Assembly: GCA_035515055.1 (NCBI GenBank)
Contig: DATJBV010000045.1
Span: 1 to 64,000, forward strand
Source of the DNA: Pollutimonas sp035515055
GTDB taxonomy: Bacteria; Pseudomonadota; Gammaproteobacteria; Burkholderiales; Burkholderiaceae_B
Length of the DNA stretch: 64,000 nt
Direction of reading: 5' to 3'
Shown: positions 34,701 through 43,831 of the stretch, one piece after another
How positions within the stretch are numbered: the first letter of the stretch is position 1
Layout of the letters: each line of letters starts with the position of its first letter
Made by a program: the position numbers and the translations under genes
The notes under the pieces: generated by a model
Database searches by the model: none
What the model was told of the DNA's origin: nothing
The model's input: only the letters and a program-made list of their open reading frames with translations

Positions 34701-36857
34701 ATGCAACAAAATAAAGTGCTTAGCCGGATAGTGTGGCTGGTGTTCCTATGTACGGGAACGCCGCCGATCCTTGCTCAGCAAGCCCCGCAACGGCTGACGC
34801 CGATTACTGTCACCAGTACGCGCCTGGACACGTCGGTGCTCGATACCCCGGCGTCGATTTCGGTCATCGACGGTTTCGACATGCGCGATGCCCGTCTGCA
34901 GATCAATTTGTCCGAAGGACTTGCGGGCGTTCCCGGGCTTCAAATCCAGAACCGGCAAAACTACGCCCAGGACTTGCAAGTTTCCATACGCGGCTTCGGG
35001 TCACGGTCCAGCTTCGGCGTTCGTGGCGTTCGCCTATACGTGGACGGCATACCAGCAACCATGCCCGACGGTCAGGGCCAGACCTCGAATATTGATATTG
35101 CGTCCATCGACAGGGTAGAAGTGTTGCGCGGTCCGTTCTCCTCTCTTTACGGCAATTCATCTGGAGGCGTAATCAACGTATACACGGAAGACGGAGCAGA
35201 CCCGCCGGAACTGTCGGCAGGCCTGGCGGCGGGCAGTTATGGAACGTATCGATACGGCGCCAAAGCCAGCGGGGTCCTGGATATGGAAAGCGCAGAACTC
35301 GATTACGTGCTCAGCGCCACCCGATTTACGACGCAGGGGTACCGCGATCACAGCGGCGCGCGCAAGAATCTTGTCAATGCCAAGCTTCGCCTCCAATTCG
35401 ACGACAGCAGCCGACTGACACTGATCGCCAATAGCGTGGACCTGAAGGCCGATGATCCCTTGGGCCTAACGCGGGATCAGTTTGATTCCGATCCTCGCGG
35501 CGTCTACGAAGCCGCTCTTGAATACAACACCCGTAAAACGGTCAAGCAGTCCCAGGGCGGTCTTGTCTACGAAAGGAAAATCAGTGCGCATAATGATTTG
35601 CGCGCCATGCTGTACTACGGCAAGCGCGACACTGTGCAATTCCAATCCATACCCTACGGGGCCCAGGCGAACCCGCGTCATGCCGGCGGCGTTATCGACC
35701 TGCAGCGTGAATATAGCGGTGCGGATGTGCGCTGGAGCTCGCGCCTGGCTTTGGCGGGCAAACCGTTTACATTGATCGGCGGACTGTCATATGACGAAAT
35801 GAAGGAAGACAGGCGAGGGTACGAGAATTTTTCCGGCGAACCTATTGCCGGGCGAACCGGACAATTGGGCGTACGCGGCGACCTGCGCCGCAACGAAAGA
35901 AATACCATCTGGAATCTCGATCCTTATCTGCAGGCATCGTGGCAGTTTTTGCCGCGATGGACGGTGGATGCGGGCCTGCGTTATAGCAATATCAGGTTTC
36001 GTTCCGATGATCAGTACGTGAATGGGCCTAATGGGGACGATAGCGGCGCGGCCCGATATCGAAAACTGCTGCCGGTGGCATCGCTACGCTACCAGGTTTC
36101 CCCCGACATCAGCCTCTACGGATCCATAGGCCGGGGTTTCGAGACGCCAACGTTCAACGAAATTTCCTACCGCGACTTCAACACGTCCGGCTTGAATTTT
36201 GCGCTTCGGCCATCCATCAATACCAGTGTCGAGGTGGGAGCAAAGGCGAATATTGGCAAAGGCCTGCTTACAGCGGCCTTGTTCCAGACACGCACCAAAG
36301 ACGAAATTGTGTCGGCGGGCGCGGCGGGAGGACGTACAGTATTCCAAAACGCGGGGCGCACCTTGCGTACGGGTTTCGAACTGGCCTGGCGCGGCGAAAT
36401 TGCGCGCAATTGGCGAACAGAAGTGGCATATACCTGGTTGGATGCCAAATTCCGGGACGACTGCGCAACGGGCAACTGTGCCGACCCAGGCGATCCAGAA
36501 AAATACTTGCGGGCGGGGAACCGCATACCCGGCGTCGCGCGGCATGCGCTCTATGCGGCGGTCGGCTGGGCGCCGCCTGTGGGGTGGCGGGCCGGCGTCG
36601 ACGCGCGCTATCTAAGCAAAATGTATGTCAACGATGGCAATACCGAGACAGCCCCGGGCTATGTCGTTGCCGGTGTGAATGCCGGGTATGTATGGCGCCA
36701 TGGCGCTTGGGAGACAAACGCCTACGCCCGCCTGGACAATATCTTCGATCGCCTTCATGCAGGCTCGGCGATCATCAACGAGAACTCCGGCCGCTATTAT
36801 GAGCCGGCGCCGGGCCGCAATTGGAGCGCAGGAGTCACTGCAAGCTACGCCTTCTGA
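34701..36857 (+). CDS. TonB-dependent outer-membrane receptor (YncD-like)
   Basis: A 718-residue TonB-dependent receptor. I start at the ATG at 34701 (MQQNKVLSRIVWLVFLCTG), which has a GGGGG ribosome binding site and begins the signal peptide; mature sequence starts near QQAPQRLTPITVTSTR, a TonB-box-like stretch. The plug domain has SIRGFGSRSSFGVRGVRLYV and VEVLRGPFSSLYGNSSGGVI. The 22-strand barrel ends in SYAF. It resembles YncD-type receptors. The substrate is unknown: it sits between copA-cueR and the nos cluster, so copper or an iron chelate are both open. Confidence 0.88.
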   Translation: MQQNKVLSRIVWLVFLCTGTPPILAQQAPQRLTPITVTSTRLDTSVLDTPASISVIDGFDMRDARLQINLSEGLAGVPGLQIQNRQNYAQDLQVSIRGFGSRSSFGVRGVRLYVDGIPATMPDGQGQTSNIDIASIDRVEVLRGPFSSLYGNSSGGVINVYTEDGADPPELSAGLAAGSYGTYRYGAKASGVLDMESAELDYVLSATRFTTQGYRDHSGARKNLVNAKLRLQFDDSSRLTLIANSVDLKADDPLGLTRDQFDSDPRGVYEAALEYNTRKTVKQSQGGLVYERKISAHNDLRAMLYYGKRDTVQFQSIPYGAQANPRHAGGVIDLQREYSGADVRWSSRLALAGKPFTLIGGLSYDEMKEDRRGYENFSGEPIAGRTGQLGVRGDLRRNERNTIWNLDPYLQASWQFLPRWTVDAGLRYSNIRFRSDDQYVNGPNGDDSGAARYRKLLPVASLRYQVSPDISLYGSIGRGFETPTFNEISYRDFNTSGLNFALRPSINTSVEVGAKANIGKGLLTAALFQTRTKDEIVSAGAAGGRTVFQNAGRTLRTGFELAWRGEIARNWRTEVAYTWLDAKFRDDCATGNCADPGDPEKYLRAGNRIPGVARHALYAAVGWAPPVGWRAGVDARYLSKMYVNDGNTETAPGYVVAGVNAGYVWRHGAWETNAYARLDNIFDRLHAGSAIINENSGRYYEPAPGRNWSAGVTASYAF

Positions 36858-37135
36858 TCAGCCTGCGCATTCAAGGCGTTTGCAAGCAAGGTTCCAACCA
36901 GTTCATTGATACCGATATCCTGGGCCGCTGCACGGGCACGGATGTCCTCAATTAGTGTTTGCTTGAGCTTGACGGGGAAAGACACCAGACCCTGAGCCTG
37001 GTCCAACCGGCGCTGTTCGCGACGATCCACCACAACGGCCGACGATTCAGTACCAAATCGGTTCGGTATGCTGCCTTTTTTCATGTTCTCCACTAGCTTC
37101 AGTGCTTTGTTCTTTTCCAAATCGGTCTTCTTCAT
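36845..37135 (-). CDS. Small protein with ribbon-helix-helix-like C-terminus
   Basis: A 96-residue basic protein I do not recognise. The N-terminus is lysine-rich (MKKTDLEKNKALKLVENMKK). The C-terminal 45 residues (VSFPVKLKQTLIEDIRARAA, then QDIGINELVGTLLANALN) have the strand-helix-helix pattern of ribbon-helix-helix DNA-binding proteins. Its 3' end overlaps the receptor gene's 3' end by 13 bases on the opposite strand. No partner toxin gene is adjacent, so it is not evidently half of a toxin-antitoxin pair. A role as a local DNA-binding regulator is only a guess. Confidence 0.6.
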   Translation of the reverse strand: MKKTDLEKNKALKLVENMKKGSIPNRFGTESSAVVVDRREQRRLDQAQGLVSFPVKLKQTLIEDIRARAAAQDIGINELVGTLLANALNAQADQKA

Positions 37136-37248
37136 GATGTTCCGCTAGCAAGGGGTTCGATGGCGCTGGATCGTGCCACGGACAATTATACGTGCACTCC
37201 CCGACAGACCCTTACGCCGATGCCCCCGGCCCACCGGCCACTCGACCA

Positions 37249-38262
37249 TTACCCCAATACGGCAACCGAACCGTCGTTGCGCGTGACCCACGCCTTGGCG
37301 CCGCCGGCCTCAACGATAGGCTCGATGGCGTCCAGGCCCATGGTCGAGAAGGCGGTTGACAATGCATCGGCTTGCGTCGCGTGCGCCGCCATCACGGTAA
37401 CACTTCGATAGCGCGATTGGCTGCTACCCGTCTTCGGATTGAAGATATGGGTATGCCGTCCGGCGGCATCGAGCGGCGTCCCGCTGCCCGCGGACGTGGC
37501 CAAGGCCTGATTATCGATTTCTATGGTACGGACGATTTTTCCCGGGGTGGACGGATCTGCCAGGCCTACGCGCCAAGGCATTGCATGACTTCGAGTATTC
37601 ACGCCATGGATCTCTCCCATGTCGACCAGCGCCCGGTCGAGGCCTGCCGCGCGAAGCTGCTGGACGATCTTGTCGGTGATGTAGCCCTGGGCAATCCCAT
37701 TAAGCGTAAGCGCCATGCCAGGGCGCAGGAGTTGTATGCGTTCCGGGTTGACGTCGATGGCGGTATAGTCGACGACAGCCAGCGCGCTGGCGATGGCACG
37801 GGTGTCGGGCCCATTCGGATCGGCGTTGGGCTGCGCGAAATGCTCCGCATAGATCCGCCATAATGGCTGCACGGTAGGATCGAAGGCGCCATCGGTCAGT
37901 TTGCCGAAATACTGGCTTTCAGCCAGTAAGCGCAACAGGTCCGCCGGCGGGTTGTCAAGATGGCCTTGTCGGTTCAAGACGCTTAGCGCGCTGTCATCCT
38001 GATAGAGACTGAAAATACGTTCGAGTCGATGCACCTCGGCGACCGATTTATCGATGAGCTTCTGAGCGAATGCCGCATCCGGGTGGTCAATGTGCAATTC
38101 GGCATCAGCGCCAAGCGCTATTCCGCGCCAACTGGCCCCTTGTCGCGCCGTCCCGAGCGTAGCGAACGCATGCCGCAGCGTCAGCGGCGTCATCGCGAGG
38201 CCGGAGGCAGCCGCAAAAATACCGATAAACCGACGGCGCGTCGTGTTTTGGCGCTTCATCAT
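37249..38262 (-). CDS. nosX: FAD:protein FMN transferase NosX (ApbE family)
   Basis: A 337-residue ApbE-family flavin transferase, exported by the Tat pathway (RRRFIGIFAAASGLA near the N-terminus). It attaches FMN covalently to a threonine of target proteins; here the target is NosR, encoded in the same cluster. Family motifs: DGAFDPTVQPLWRIYAEHF near 120, LTLNGIAQGYITDKIV near 190 and DMGEIHGVNTR near 215. The start overlaps the nosL stop by 4 bases, so it is the last gene of the nosRZDFYLX operon. Confidence 0.92.
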   Translation of the reverse strand: MMKRQNTTRRRFIGIFAAASGLAMTPLTLRHAFATLGTARQGASWRGIALGADAELHIDHPDAAFAQKLIDKSVAEVHRLERIFSLYQDDSALSVLNRQGHLDNPPADLLRLLAESQYFGKLTDGAFDPTVQPLWRIYAEHFAQPNADPNGPDTRAIASALAVVDYTAIDVNPERIQLLRPGMALTLNGIAQGYITDKIVQQLRAAGLDRALVDMGEIHGVNTRSHAMPWRVGLADPSTPGKIVRTIEIDNQALATSAGSGTPLDAAGRHTHIFNPKTGSSQSRYRSVTVMAAHATQADALSTAFSTMGLDAIEPIVEAGGAKAWVTRNDGSVAVLG

Positions 38263-38819
38263 TGATGTGCTCCAGTAGAGTCGTGTTGATCTTGCGGCAC
38301 GGCCTGGGCCGCCTCGTCATGATGCAGGATATAGTTTTCAGGCATGTCCTCGAAGCCCACGACGCGGCCGCCGTGTTCTTTTACGAACTCATCGGCCTTG
38401 GCCTTGTCTCCGAAGGGCAAGGCGTCTTCCGCGCCCATGCCCCCGATGAATTTGCTTTCGATCACATAGAACGCCTGCCGGGCATCGATCCAGCTATCGG
38501 CTTCAGGCTGGCTCCAGTCCTTCGCCTTGCTCATGTCATGAACATAGATGGCGCTGATGCCCTTGGGTTCTTCCGGCAAAAGAGTATAGGCAAATACTTG
38601 CTTGATATCGGTGAACCAGACGGGAGCGTCGCGCCCATGGACGTAAATTTGACCCTTGGGACCGGGGTGCTCGATCAAGTTCATGCCGCAGTAATGGCCC
38701 ACGGCGTCCACGCTCACCTCCCTCGGTGCTGGAGGAGCGCTGGCGGTGTCGCGTGCGTTATTGCAAGCCGCCAACAGCAAGCATGCCAAGGCAAGGCCTG
38801 CAATACGGTGTGCGATCAT
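38259..38819 (-). CDS. nosL: Nitrous oxide reductase copper chaperone NosL
   Basis: A 186-residue lipoprotein (lipobox LAAC, Cys about 19) that binds Cu(I) and hands it to the NosDFY machinery for the NosZ Cu-Z site. The copper-site motif HYCGMNLIEHPGPKGQIYV, containing CGM, is near residues 48-66. It overlaps nosY and nosX by 4 bases each. It is anchored to the outer membrane or the periplasmic face of the inner membrane. Confidence 0.95.
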   Translation of the reverse strand: MIAHRIAGLALACLLLAACNNARDTASAPPAPREVSVDAVGHYCGMNLIEHPGPKGQIYVHGRDAPVWFTDIKQVFAYTLLPEEPKGISAIYVHDMSKAKDWSQPEADSWIDARQAFYVIESKFIGGMGAEDALPFGDKAKADEFVKEHGGRVVGFEDMPENYILHHDEAAQAVPQDQHDSTGAHQ

Positions 38820-39646
38820 AGTTGTCTACGCTTGAAGAAGGCGGCCGCCAGGGAAAACGGGACGGCGATCCATAAGATCTGGGCAAGGATCAGAACAGGC
38901 ATGCTGAGACTGGCTTGGCCGCTTAATCCGGCCATGCCCGCGTACATCGAAATATTCTCGTAGCCCGTCAAGTTCAGCAGACGGTAAACATCGGACGGAT
39001 TGAATAATAGAACGGTATTCAAAAGCGTGGCTGTCACCGTGCGGCCCTGATCCGCCACCAATACGCCCAATAGCGCCATGTCGTAAATGACGACAAAGAA
39101 GAGCCACACGCCGATGGCGATACCGGCTGCCGTCGCGCGCTCGCGCACTAATGCGCTGATCATGTAGCCCATGGCAAGGAAACTGGCTCCAAGTAAGACG
39201 CTGGCGACGATTAGGAGCAGGAATGGCAGCCATGCGCTCATGTCCGCCGACCCATGCACCGCTTGCAGGGCGATTCCCGCGGCGCCATAGCCGACCGTGA
39301 TGGCAAGGGTCAGGATGACTAGATGGCCTATGAACTTGCCCACGACGATTTGCCAGCGTGATACCGGGTAGCTAAGGAGCAACGCCATCGTGCCCCGGTC
39401 CACCTCGCCCACAATCGCATCATAAGCTAGCAACATGGCAATAAGCGGTACCAGAAAGATGGACAGACTGGACAGGCTAACCACAGTGACGGTCAGCGGG
39501 TCCACCTTCACCGCGCCGGTGGGAGAACTGCCAAGGAAGCCAAGCGACAAGGCAAGCATGGCAAGCAGCAGGGCAGTGGCCAGCACCCAGCGGTTGCGCA
39601 TTCCGTCGCGGACTTCCTTTCCTATGATGATATATACAGCGTTCAT
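38816..39646 (-). CDS. nosY: NosY ABC-type permease of copper-site assembly
   Basis: A 276-residue membrane protein with about six transmembrane helices, pairing with the ATPase NosF and periplasmic NosD to mature the NosZ Cu-Z cluster. The start NAVYIIIGKEVRDGMRNRWV is typical of NosY and related ABC-2 permeases. The DAIVGEVDRGTMALLLSYPV segment near residue 75 is the coupling-helix region. It overlaps nosF and nosL by 4 bases. Confidence 0.94.
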   Translation of the reverse strand: MNAVYIIIGKEVRDGMRNRWVLATALLLAMLALSLGFLGSSPTGAVKVDPLTVTVVSLSSLSIFLVPLIAMLLAYDAIVGEVDRGTMALLLSYPVSRWQIVVGKFIGHLVILTLAITVGYGAAGIALQAVHGSADMSAWLPFLLLIVASVLLGASFLAMGYMISALVRERATAAGIAIGVWLFFVVIYDMALLGVLVADQGRTVTATLLNTVLLFNPSDVYRLLNLTGYENISMYAGMAGLSGQASLSMPVLILAQILWIAVPFSLAAAFFKRRQL

Positions 39647-40551
39647 GCGTCTTCCCGTCTAAGGAAATGGGCGTACATGTCATCCAGACTGGGTGTATGG
39701 ATTTCGATGTCGTCTATAGTGAACCCGATGTTCCCTATGCTGCGGATGGCAGCGACCTTGTCACTTTCCGTGCACGACAGTTCGAACTGCCGTTCGTCGA
39801 TGCGGCGCCACGCGTCCGGAAGCATTCCGGCCGCCGCGCCGTTCGTGGAATGGCGCAGCCGGATGCGTATGGGCAGCTCGGCCGTATGACGCAATTGCGA
39901 CATGGAGCCGTCGGCGATCTTGCTGCCATTCTTCATGACGATAATGCGATCCGTATGGCCTTCCAGTTCAGCCAGGGCATGCGTGCTTAGCAACACGGTT
40001 GCACCGTCGTTGCGTAGTTCGCGTACGAGCTCATAAAACATAAGGCGTGAAGCGGGGTCGAGCCCCGTGGTGGGTTCGTCGAAAAGCAGCACCTTGGGCT
40101 TGCCCAACAACGCTTGCGCAAGCGCTAATCGTTGCCGCATGCCCTTCGAGTAGCCCCCGACACGGCGATGTGCCGCCTGGGAAATACCCACGCGTGAAAG
40201 TAGGGCGGCGTTACCCGACAAAGGCTGGCCCTTAAGCTTTGCGTAAAAATTCAGCGTTTCGACGCCGGTGAGCGATGGGTGCAAAGCCACCATTTCAGGC
40301 AGATACCCAATATCGTTGCGCAGGCGCACAGCGGCTTTGCCGGAGGCGTCCTCGCCGAGCAGCAGCACTTTCCCTGCTGTGGGGCGTATCAAGCCTAGTA
40401 TCAGCTTGATCATAGTGCTTTTGCCGGCGCCATTATGGCCGGCCAATGCCACGCATTCTCCGGATCGCAAGCTAAGGTCGACATTGTCGACGGCACGTTG
40501 ATCACCGTATTTCTTAGTGACGCCTGACAGGGCGACGTGATTTATAGTCAT
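39643..40551 (-). CDS. nosF: NosF ABC transporter ATPase
   Basis: A 302-residue ABC ATPase. I start at the ATG at 40551 (MTINHVALSGVTKKYG), which overlaps nosD by 4 bases; the open frame extends further but into nosD. Walker A GHNGAGKST is near residue 40, the signature YSKGMRQRLALAQAL near 135, and Walker B VLLFDEPTTGLDP follows. The C-terminal extension (about 215-300) is typical of NosF. It powers the NosDFY complex at the cytoplasmic face. Confidence 0.95.
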   Translation of the reverse strand: MTINHVALSGVTKKYGDQRAVDNVDLSLRSGECVALAGHNGAGKSTMIKLILGLIRPTAGKVLLLGEDASGKAAVRLRNDIGYLPEMVALHPSLTGVETLNFYAKLKGQPLSGNAALLSRVGISQAAHRRVGGYSKGMRQRLALAQALLGKPKVLLFDEPTTGLDPASRLMFYELVRELRNDGATVLLSTHALAELEGHTDRIIVMKNGSKIADGSMSQLRHTAELPIRIRLRHSTNGAAAGMLPDAWRRIDERQFELSCTESDKVAAIRSIGNIGFTIDDIEIHTPSLDDMYAHFLRREDA

Positions 40552-41843
40552 AGCGACTCCTTGAATTTCCTGAGTGCCATGGGTTCCGGCGAGGTCATGA
40601 GCGGCGCGCTGTCGACAACGCCGCCGGGCAATATCGCGGGAAATTGCGACTGCGCCCATCGCACAACTGAAATAGCCGGGCTATTAAGCAACACGCGAGC
40701 AGCGGGGGCTCGCCACAACACTTGATCGATGATGTCGTTGGGTCGGTAGGCGGTATCGGCGATGCCGTCGCCATCCAAGTCGAAGGCGGTATTGTCGCTC
40801 CAGTAGTTGCCGCGACCCTTATGGGACCAGTCCAGCGAACGGGTGCCAACATACTTCACCTGGTTCTGGTTATTGACGAAGGCGTTGCCGGTGATGTTAT
40901 TGCCTTCAGACCCCGCGGTAAAGTGTATGCCCATGTCGCAGTCCTGGAAGTAATTTCCAGTGAACTGGTTCTTATTGGCGTTATAAAGAAAAACACATTT
41001 CTCGCCGCCGACGACAACATTTCCGTCGACCAAAGAATCGTTGGCGTAGTTCAGCATCAACCCCTGATCTCTGCTTCGGATCGAGATATTATTTTTGATG
41101 AGAAGCCGGTGTGAAAACATGATCGCATACGCGATATCGTTATCCTCGGATACATTGTCGACCACTTCGCTGTCGTTGGCATACATGTAATGCACCGCGT
41201 AGCGCAGGCCGTGAAAGTAATTCCCCTTGAATACATTGTTCTTGCTGGTGTTGACGAACACGCCATCGCGGCCTTGCGAGATATCGTTGCCAATGATCTG
41301 CGTGCCGGGGCTGTTCCAGAGCGTGACGCCGTTACCGCGCTCGGCCACGCGTAGTTCAGTGTTGCCGACAATGCGGTTGTTGCGCACGATGGCTTCGTTG
41401 GGACCCCATACATGCACACCCACCAGGTTGTCGAGCACATCATTGTGCTCGATTAGGGCGTTGTGAGCCGTTTTGTCCAGGAATATACCCGCATCCATTT
41501 CGGACAAACTAAGGCCTGAATTCTTGACAGTAAGGTTTCTGATACTGACGTCAGCGGCTGTCACCCAGACCGAGCGTCCGGTGCGTTCACCGAGAATGAT
41601 TGCCGAACGATCCTGTGGACCTTCGAGAACCAAGGGTTTGTCTATGACGAGATTGCCGGAATACTTGCCCGCGGCCAGGCGCACGGTGTCGCCTGGCCGC
41701 GCCGAAGCAATCGCGTCCTGCACGCTGGCTCCCGGCGCCACCTGGATGGTGCCGGCAAACAACATGTTGGAAAGGCCCAGGCCGACCAGCAGCACGCTGA
41801 TCGGCGCCAGCCGCTTTCCAAGATAGGAAGCGAATAGACTCAT
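40548..41843 (-). CDS. nosD: NosD periplasmic copper-site maturation protein
   Basis: A 431-residue exported protein with a signal peptide (about 1-30, ending near LFAGT) and a right-handed parallel beta helix of carbohydrate-binding/sugar-hydrolase (CASH) repeats. Repeat units of the NNVFKGNYF, NNRIVGN and KNQFTGNYF kind run through residues about 90-340. NosD receives copper from NosL and delivers it to NosZ under control of NosFY. It starts 6 bases after nosZ. Confidence 0.95.
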   Translation of the reverse strand: MSLFASYLGKRLAPISVLLVGLGLSNMLFAGTIQVAPGASVQDAIASARPGDTVRLAAGKYSGNLVIDKPLVLEGPQDRSAIILGERTGRSVWVTAADVSIRNLTVKNSGLSLSEMDAGIFLDKTAHNALIEHNDVLDNLVGVHVWGPNEAIVRNNRIVGNTELRVAERGNGVTLWNSPGTQIIGNDISQGRDGVFVNTSKNNVFKGNYFHGLRYAVHYMYANDSEVVDNVSEDNDIAYAIMFSHRLLIKNNISIRSRDQGLMLNYANDSLVDGNVVVGGEKCVFLYNANKNQFTGNYFQDCDMGIHFTAGSEGNNITGNAFVNNQNQVKYVGTRSLDWSHKGRGNYWSDNTAFDLDGDGIADTAYRPNDIIDQVLWRAPAARVLLNSPAISVVRWAQSQFPAILPGGVVDSAPLMTSPEPMALRKFKESL

Positions 41844-41849
41844 GTGGCG

Positions 41850-43763
41850 TTAGGCGGATTTCTTGGGATGAACAAGCATCTGGCCCGACATTTCCATGTG
41901 CAATGCGTGGCAGAACCATTGGCAGTAATACCAGTGCACGCCGGGACGGCCAGCCTTGAAGGTGATGGAAGCCGTTGCCTGTGGTCCGATTTCCATGGCG
42001 ACGCCATGGCCTTCAAGCGTGAACCCGTGTGTCAAGTCCTCGATAATTTCCATGTTCGTAACCACGACAGTGACTTCATCGCCTTCATTGACCTCGAACT
42101 TTTGAAGGCTGAACATGGGCGCTACGGCAATCATGTACACGCGCACTTTGTTGCCGTCGCGAATGACGTTGGCCGCGCCTTCAAGCGTGACCTTGTCCTT
42201 CTCGGCCATCTTTCGCACGTCTTCCCACATTGGGTCGTCGCGTTTCCACGCATTGACCGGGTGGACTTTCGAACGGTGAACCAGAAGCATATCGTGCGGT
42301 TCGGCAAAGCTTGGGCCGTCGTGGACCAGCTTCATTTCGTCGCCGGAAATGTCGATCAACTGGTCGTTTTCGGGTTTCAGCGGTCCCACGTTAAGGAAAC
42401 GATCCTTCGAGAACTTGTTCAGTGAAACCAGCCACTTGCCATCGGCTTCCTTGGTTTCGCCCATGGTGGTGTGGTTATGCCCAGGCTGATAGTGAACGTC
42501 CAGCTTTTGAATGATGGGGTCGACTTTCTCGCCTTTGTAGGCGCGTTTGGCTTTCTCGATGTCCCATTTCACGATCTGGCTGTCGATGAACAAGGTTGTG
42601 TAGGCGTTGCCGCGGCCGTCGAACGCCGTGTGCAGGGGACCCAGGCCCAACTGGGGCTCGGCCACCACGCAGTCGCGCGGCTTGATCTTGTCGGCGAAGA
42701 GGTCGTCGAGTTTACGTACGTCGAGCACCGTTACCGTGGGAGACAGCTTGCCGTTGAGCATGATGTGAATGCCATCGGGCGAGGCATTGCAGCCGTGCGG
42801 CGAGTTGGGTACCGGAATATAACGTGTGTACTTGGAACCATGACGGCCGTCAAGAACCGGCACGCCGCCCATTTCCTTGAAATCGCCTTTCTTGACGCCT
42901 TCTTCAATGGCCTTGAGGTTGAAGACAACGACCCAATCCTGCTCATTGGCCGAAATCTCTTGAACCGTGACGCCTTTTTCGGAGTTGTAGCAGGTCGAGA
43001 ACGAGTACTTGCCTTGATAGTCGGCGTCGCCGTTATCCAGGTTGCCGTCGACCATAACTTGCCAGGCAACCTTCATGGTGTCACCGTCAAGCGCTGTATA
43101 GACCGCAAAGAAGTTCTTCTTCGGGTCATCCATTACCTTGCCGTCGTTCACCAGAGGGATGATGTGTTCGCCGTTGGCGAACACATAGCCCGTACGTGGA
43201 TAACGCTGTGGACGTAGCCCGTGCACGCCGGACACGTTCGGGATTTCTGTGATCTTGTCGGTCTTCATGACGTCGCAGCGGATGCGGGCGACACGATTAT
43301 TGGCTTTGTCGTTAATGAAAATGTAGCGGCCGTCGTAGGTTTGGTCCGTGAACGACATATGCGGGTGGTGCGCATCGCCATTCAGGAAGACTCCGCCTTG
43401 GTCCTTCAGGTATTCCTTGGTTTCCGGCGTCATGCCGTCCATCATGATTTTACGGCTTTCGTTGGTCCGGCCCCAGCCCGTCGCGCTGCAATGGTTGAAT
43501 ACAGGAATGCGCATCAGTTCGCGCATGGACGGCAAGCCCAATATGCGCACTTCGCCCGACTGGCCACCTGAATTGAACGCGTAGTACTCGTCCAGTTCAC
43601 CTGGGCCCACGTGGACGCTCAAGCCCTTGGCGCCTTTCGGGGCGTCCTTGGCCAGAGCGGGCAAATGAGTGCCGCCCACCAGGCCAGCGGCCCCGGATAG
43701 CGCCGCAGTGCCCAGAAAACCGCGGCGGCTCAGCCCGGTTTTGTCGGATTTTTGATCAGGCAT
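41850..43763 (-). CDS. nosZ: Nitrous oxide reductase NosZ (clade I, Tat-exported)
   Basis: NosZ reduces N2O to N2 in the periplasm, the last denitrification step. The 637-residue protein begins with a twin-arginine signal (SRRGFLGTAALSG), which marks clade I. The beta-propeller part carries the Cu-Z histidines (for example FLNGDAHHPHMSF and QPGHNHTTMGE). The C-terminal cupredoxin domain has the Cu-A ligands in WYYCQWFCHALHMEMSGQ. The ribosome binding site is TAGGAG. It is 68 bases downstream of nosR and followed closely by nosD. Confidence 0.98.
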   Translation of the reverse strand: MPDQKSDKTGLSRRGFLGTAALSGAAGLVGGTHLPALAKDAPKGAKGLSVHVGPGELDEYYAFNSGGQSGEVRILGLPSMRELMRIPVFNHCSATGWGRTNESRKIMMDGMTPETKEYLKDQGGVFLNGDAHHPHMSFTDQTYDGRYIFINDKANNRVARIRCDVMKTDKITEIPNVSGVHGLRPQRYPRTGYVFANGEHIIPLVNDGKVMDDPKKNFFAVYTALDGDTMKVAWQVMVDGNLDNGDADYQGKYSFSTCYNSEKGVTVQEISANEQDWVVVFNLKAIEEGVKKGDFKEMGGVPVLDGRHGSKYTRYIPVPNSPHGCNASPDGIHIMLNGKLSPTVTVLDVRKLDDLFADKIKPRDCVVAEPQLGLGPLHTAFDGRGNAYTTLFIDSQIVKWDIEKAKRAYKGEKVDPIIQKLDVHYQPGHNHTTMGETKEADGKWLVSLNKFSKDRFLNVGPLKPENDQLIDISGDEMKLVHDGPSFAEPHDMLLVHRSKVHPVNAWKRDDPMWEDVRKMAEKDKVTLEGAANVIRDGNKVRVYMIAVAPMFSLQKFEVNEGDEVTVVVTNMEIIEDLTHGFTLEGHGVAMEIGPQATASITFKAGRPGVHWYYCQWFCHALHMEMSGQMLVHPKKSA

Positions 43764-43831
43764 AAAAACTCCTAAGTTTAGGTGGCGCGCACGGCCTTAC
43801 GGGTTGGTTGCGCCGGGGTGAAATTACAGCG

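Noticed and set aside
42471..43217. 248-codon plus-strand frame opposite nosZ
   Set aside because: Entirely antisense to conserved nosZ sequence with no recognisable domain; a shadow frame.
43771..43782. CCTAA-GT-TTAGG palindrome just upstream of nosZ
   Set aside because: Arms of five bases with a two-base centre cannot form a hairpin loop, and it coincides with the nosZ ribosome binding site; no match to FNR or NNR boxes.
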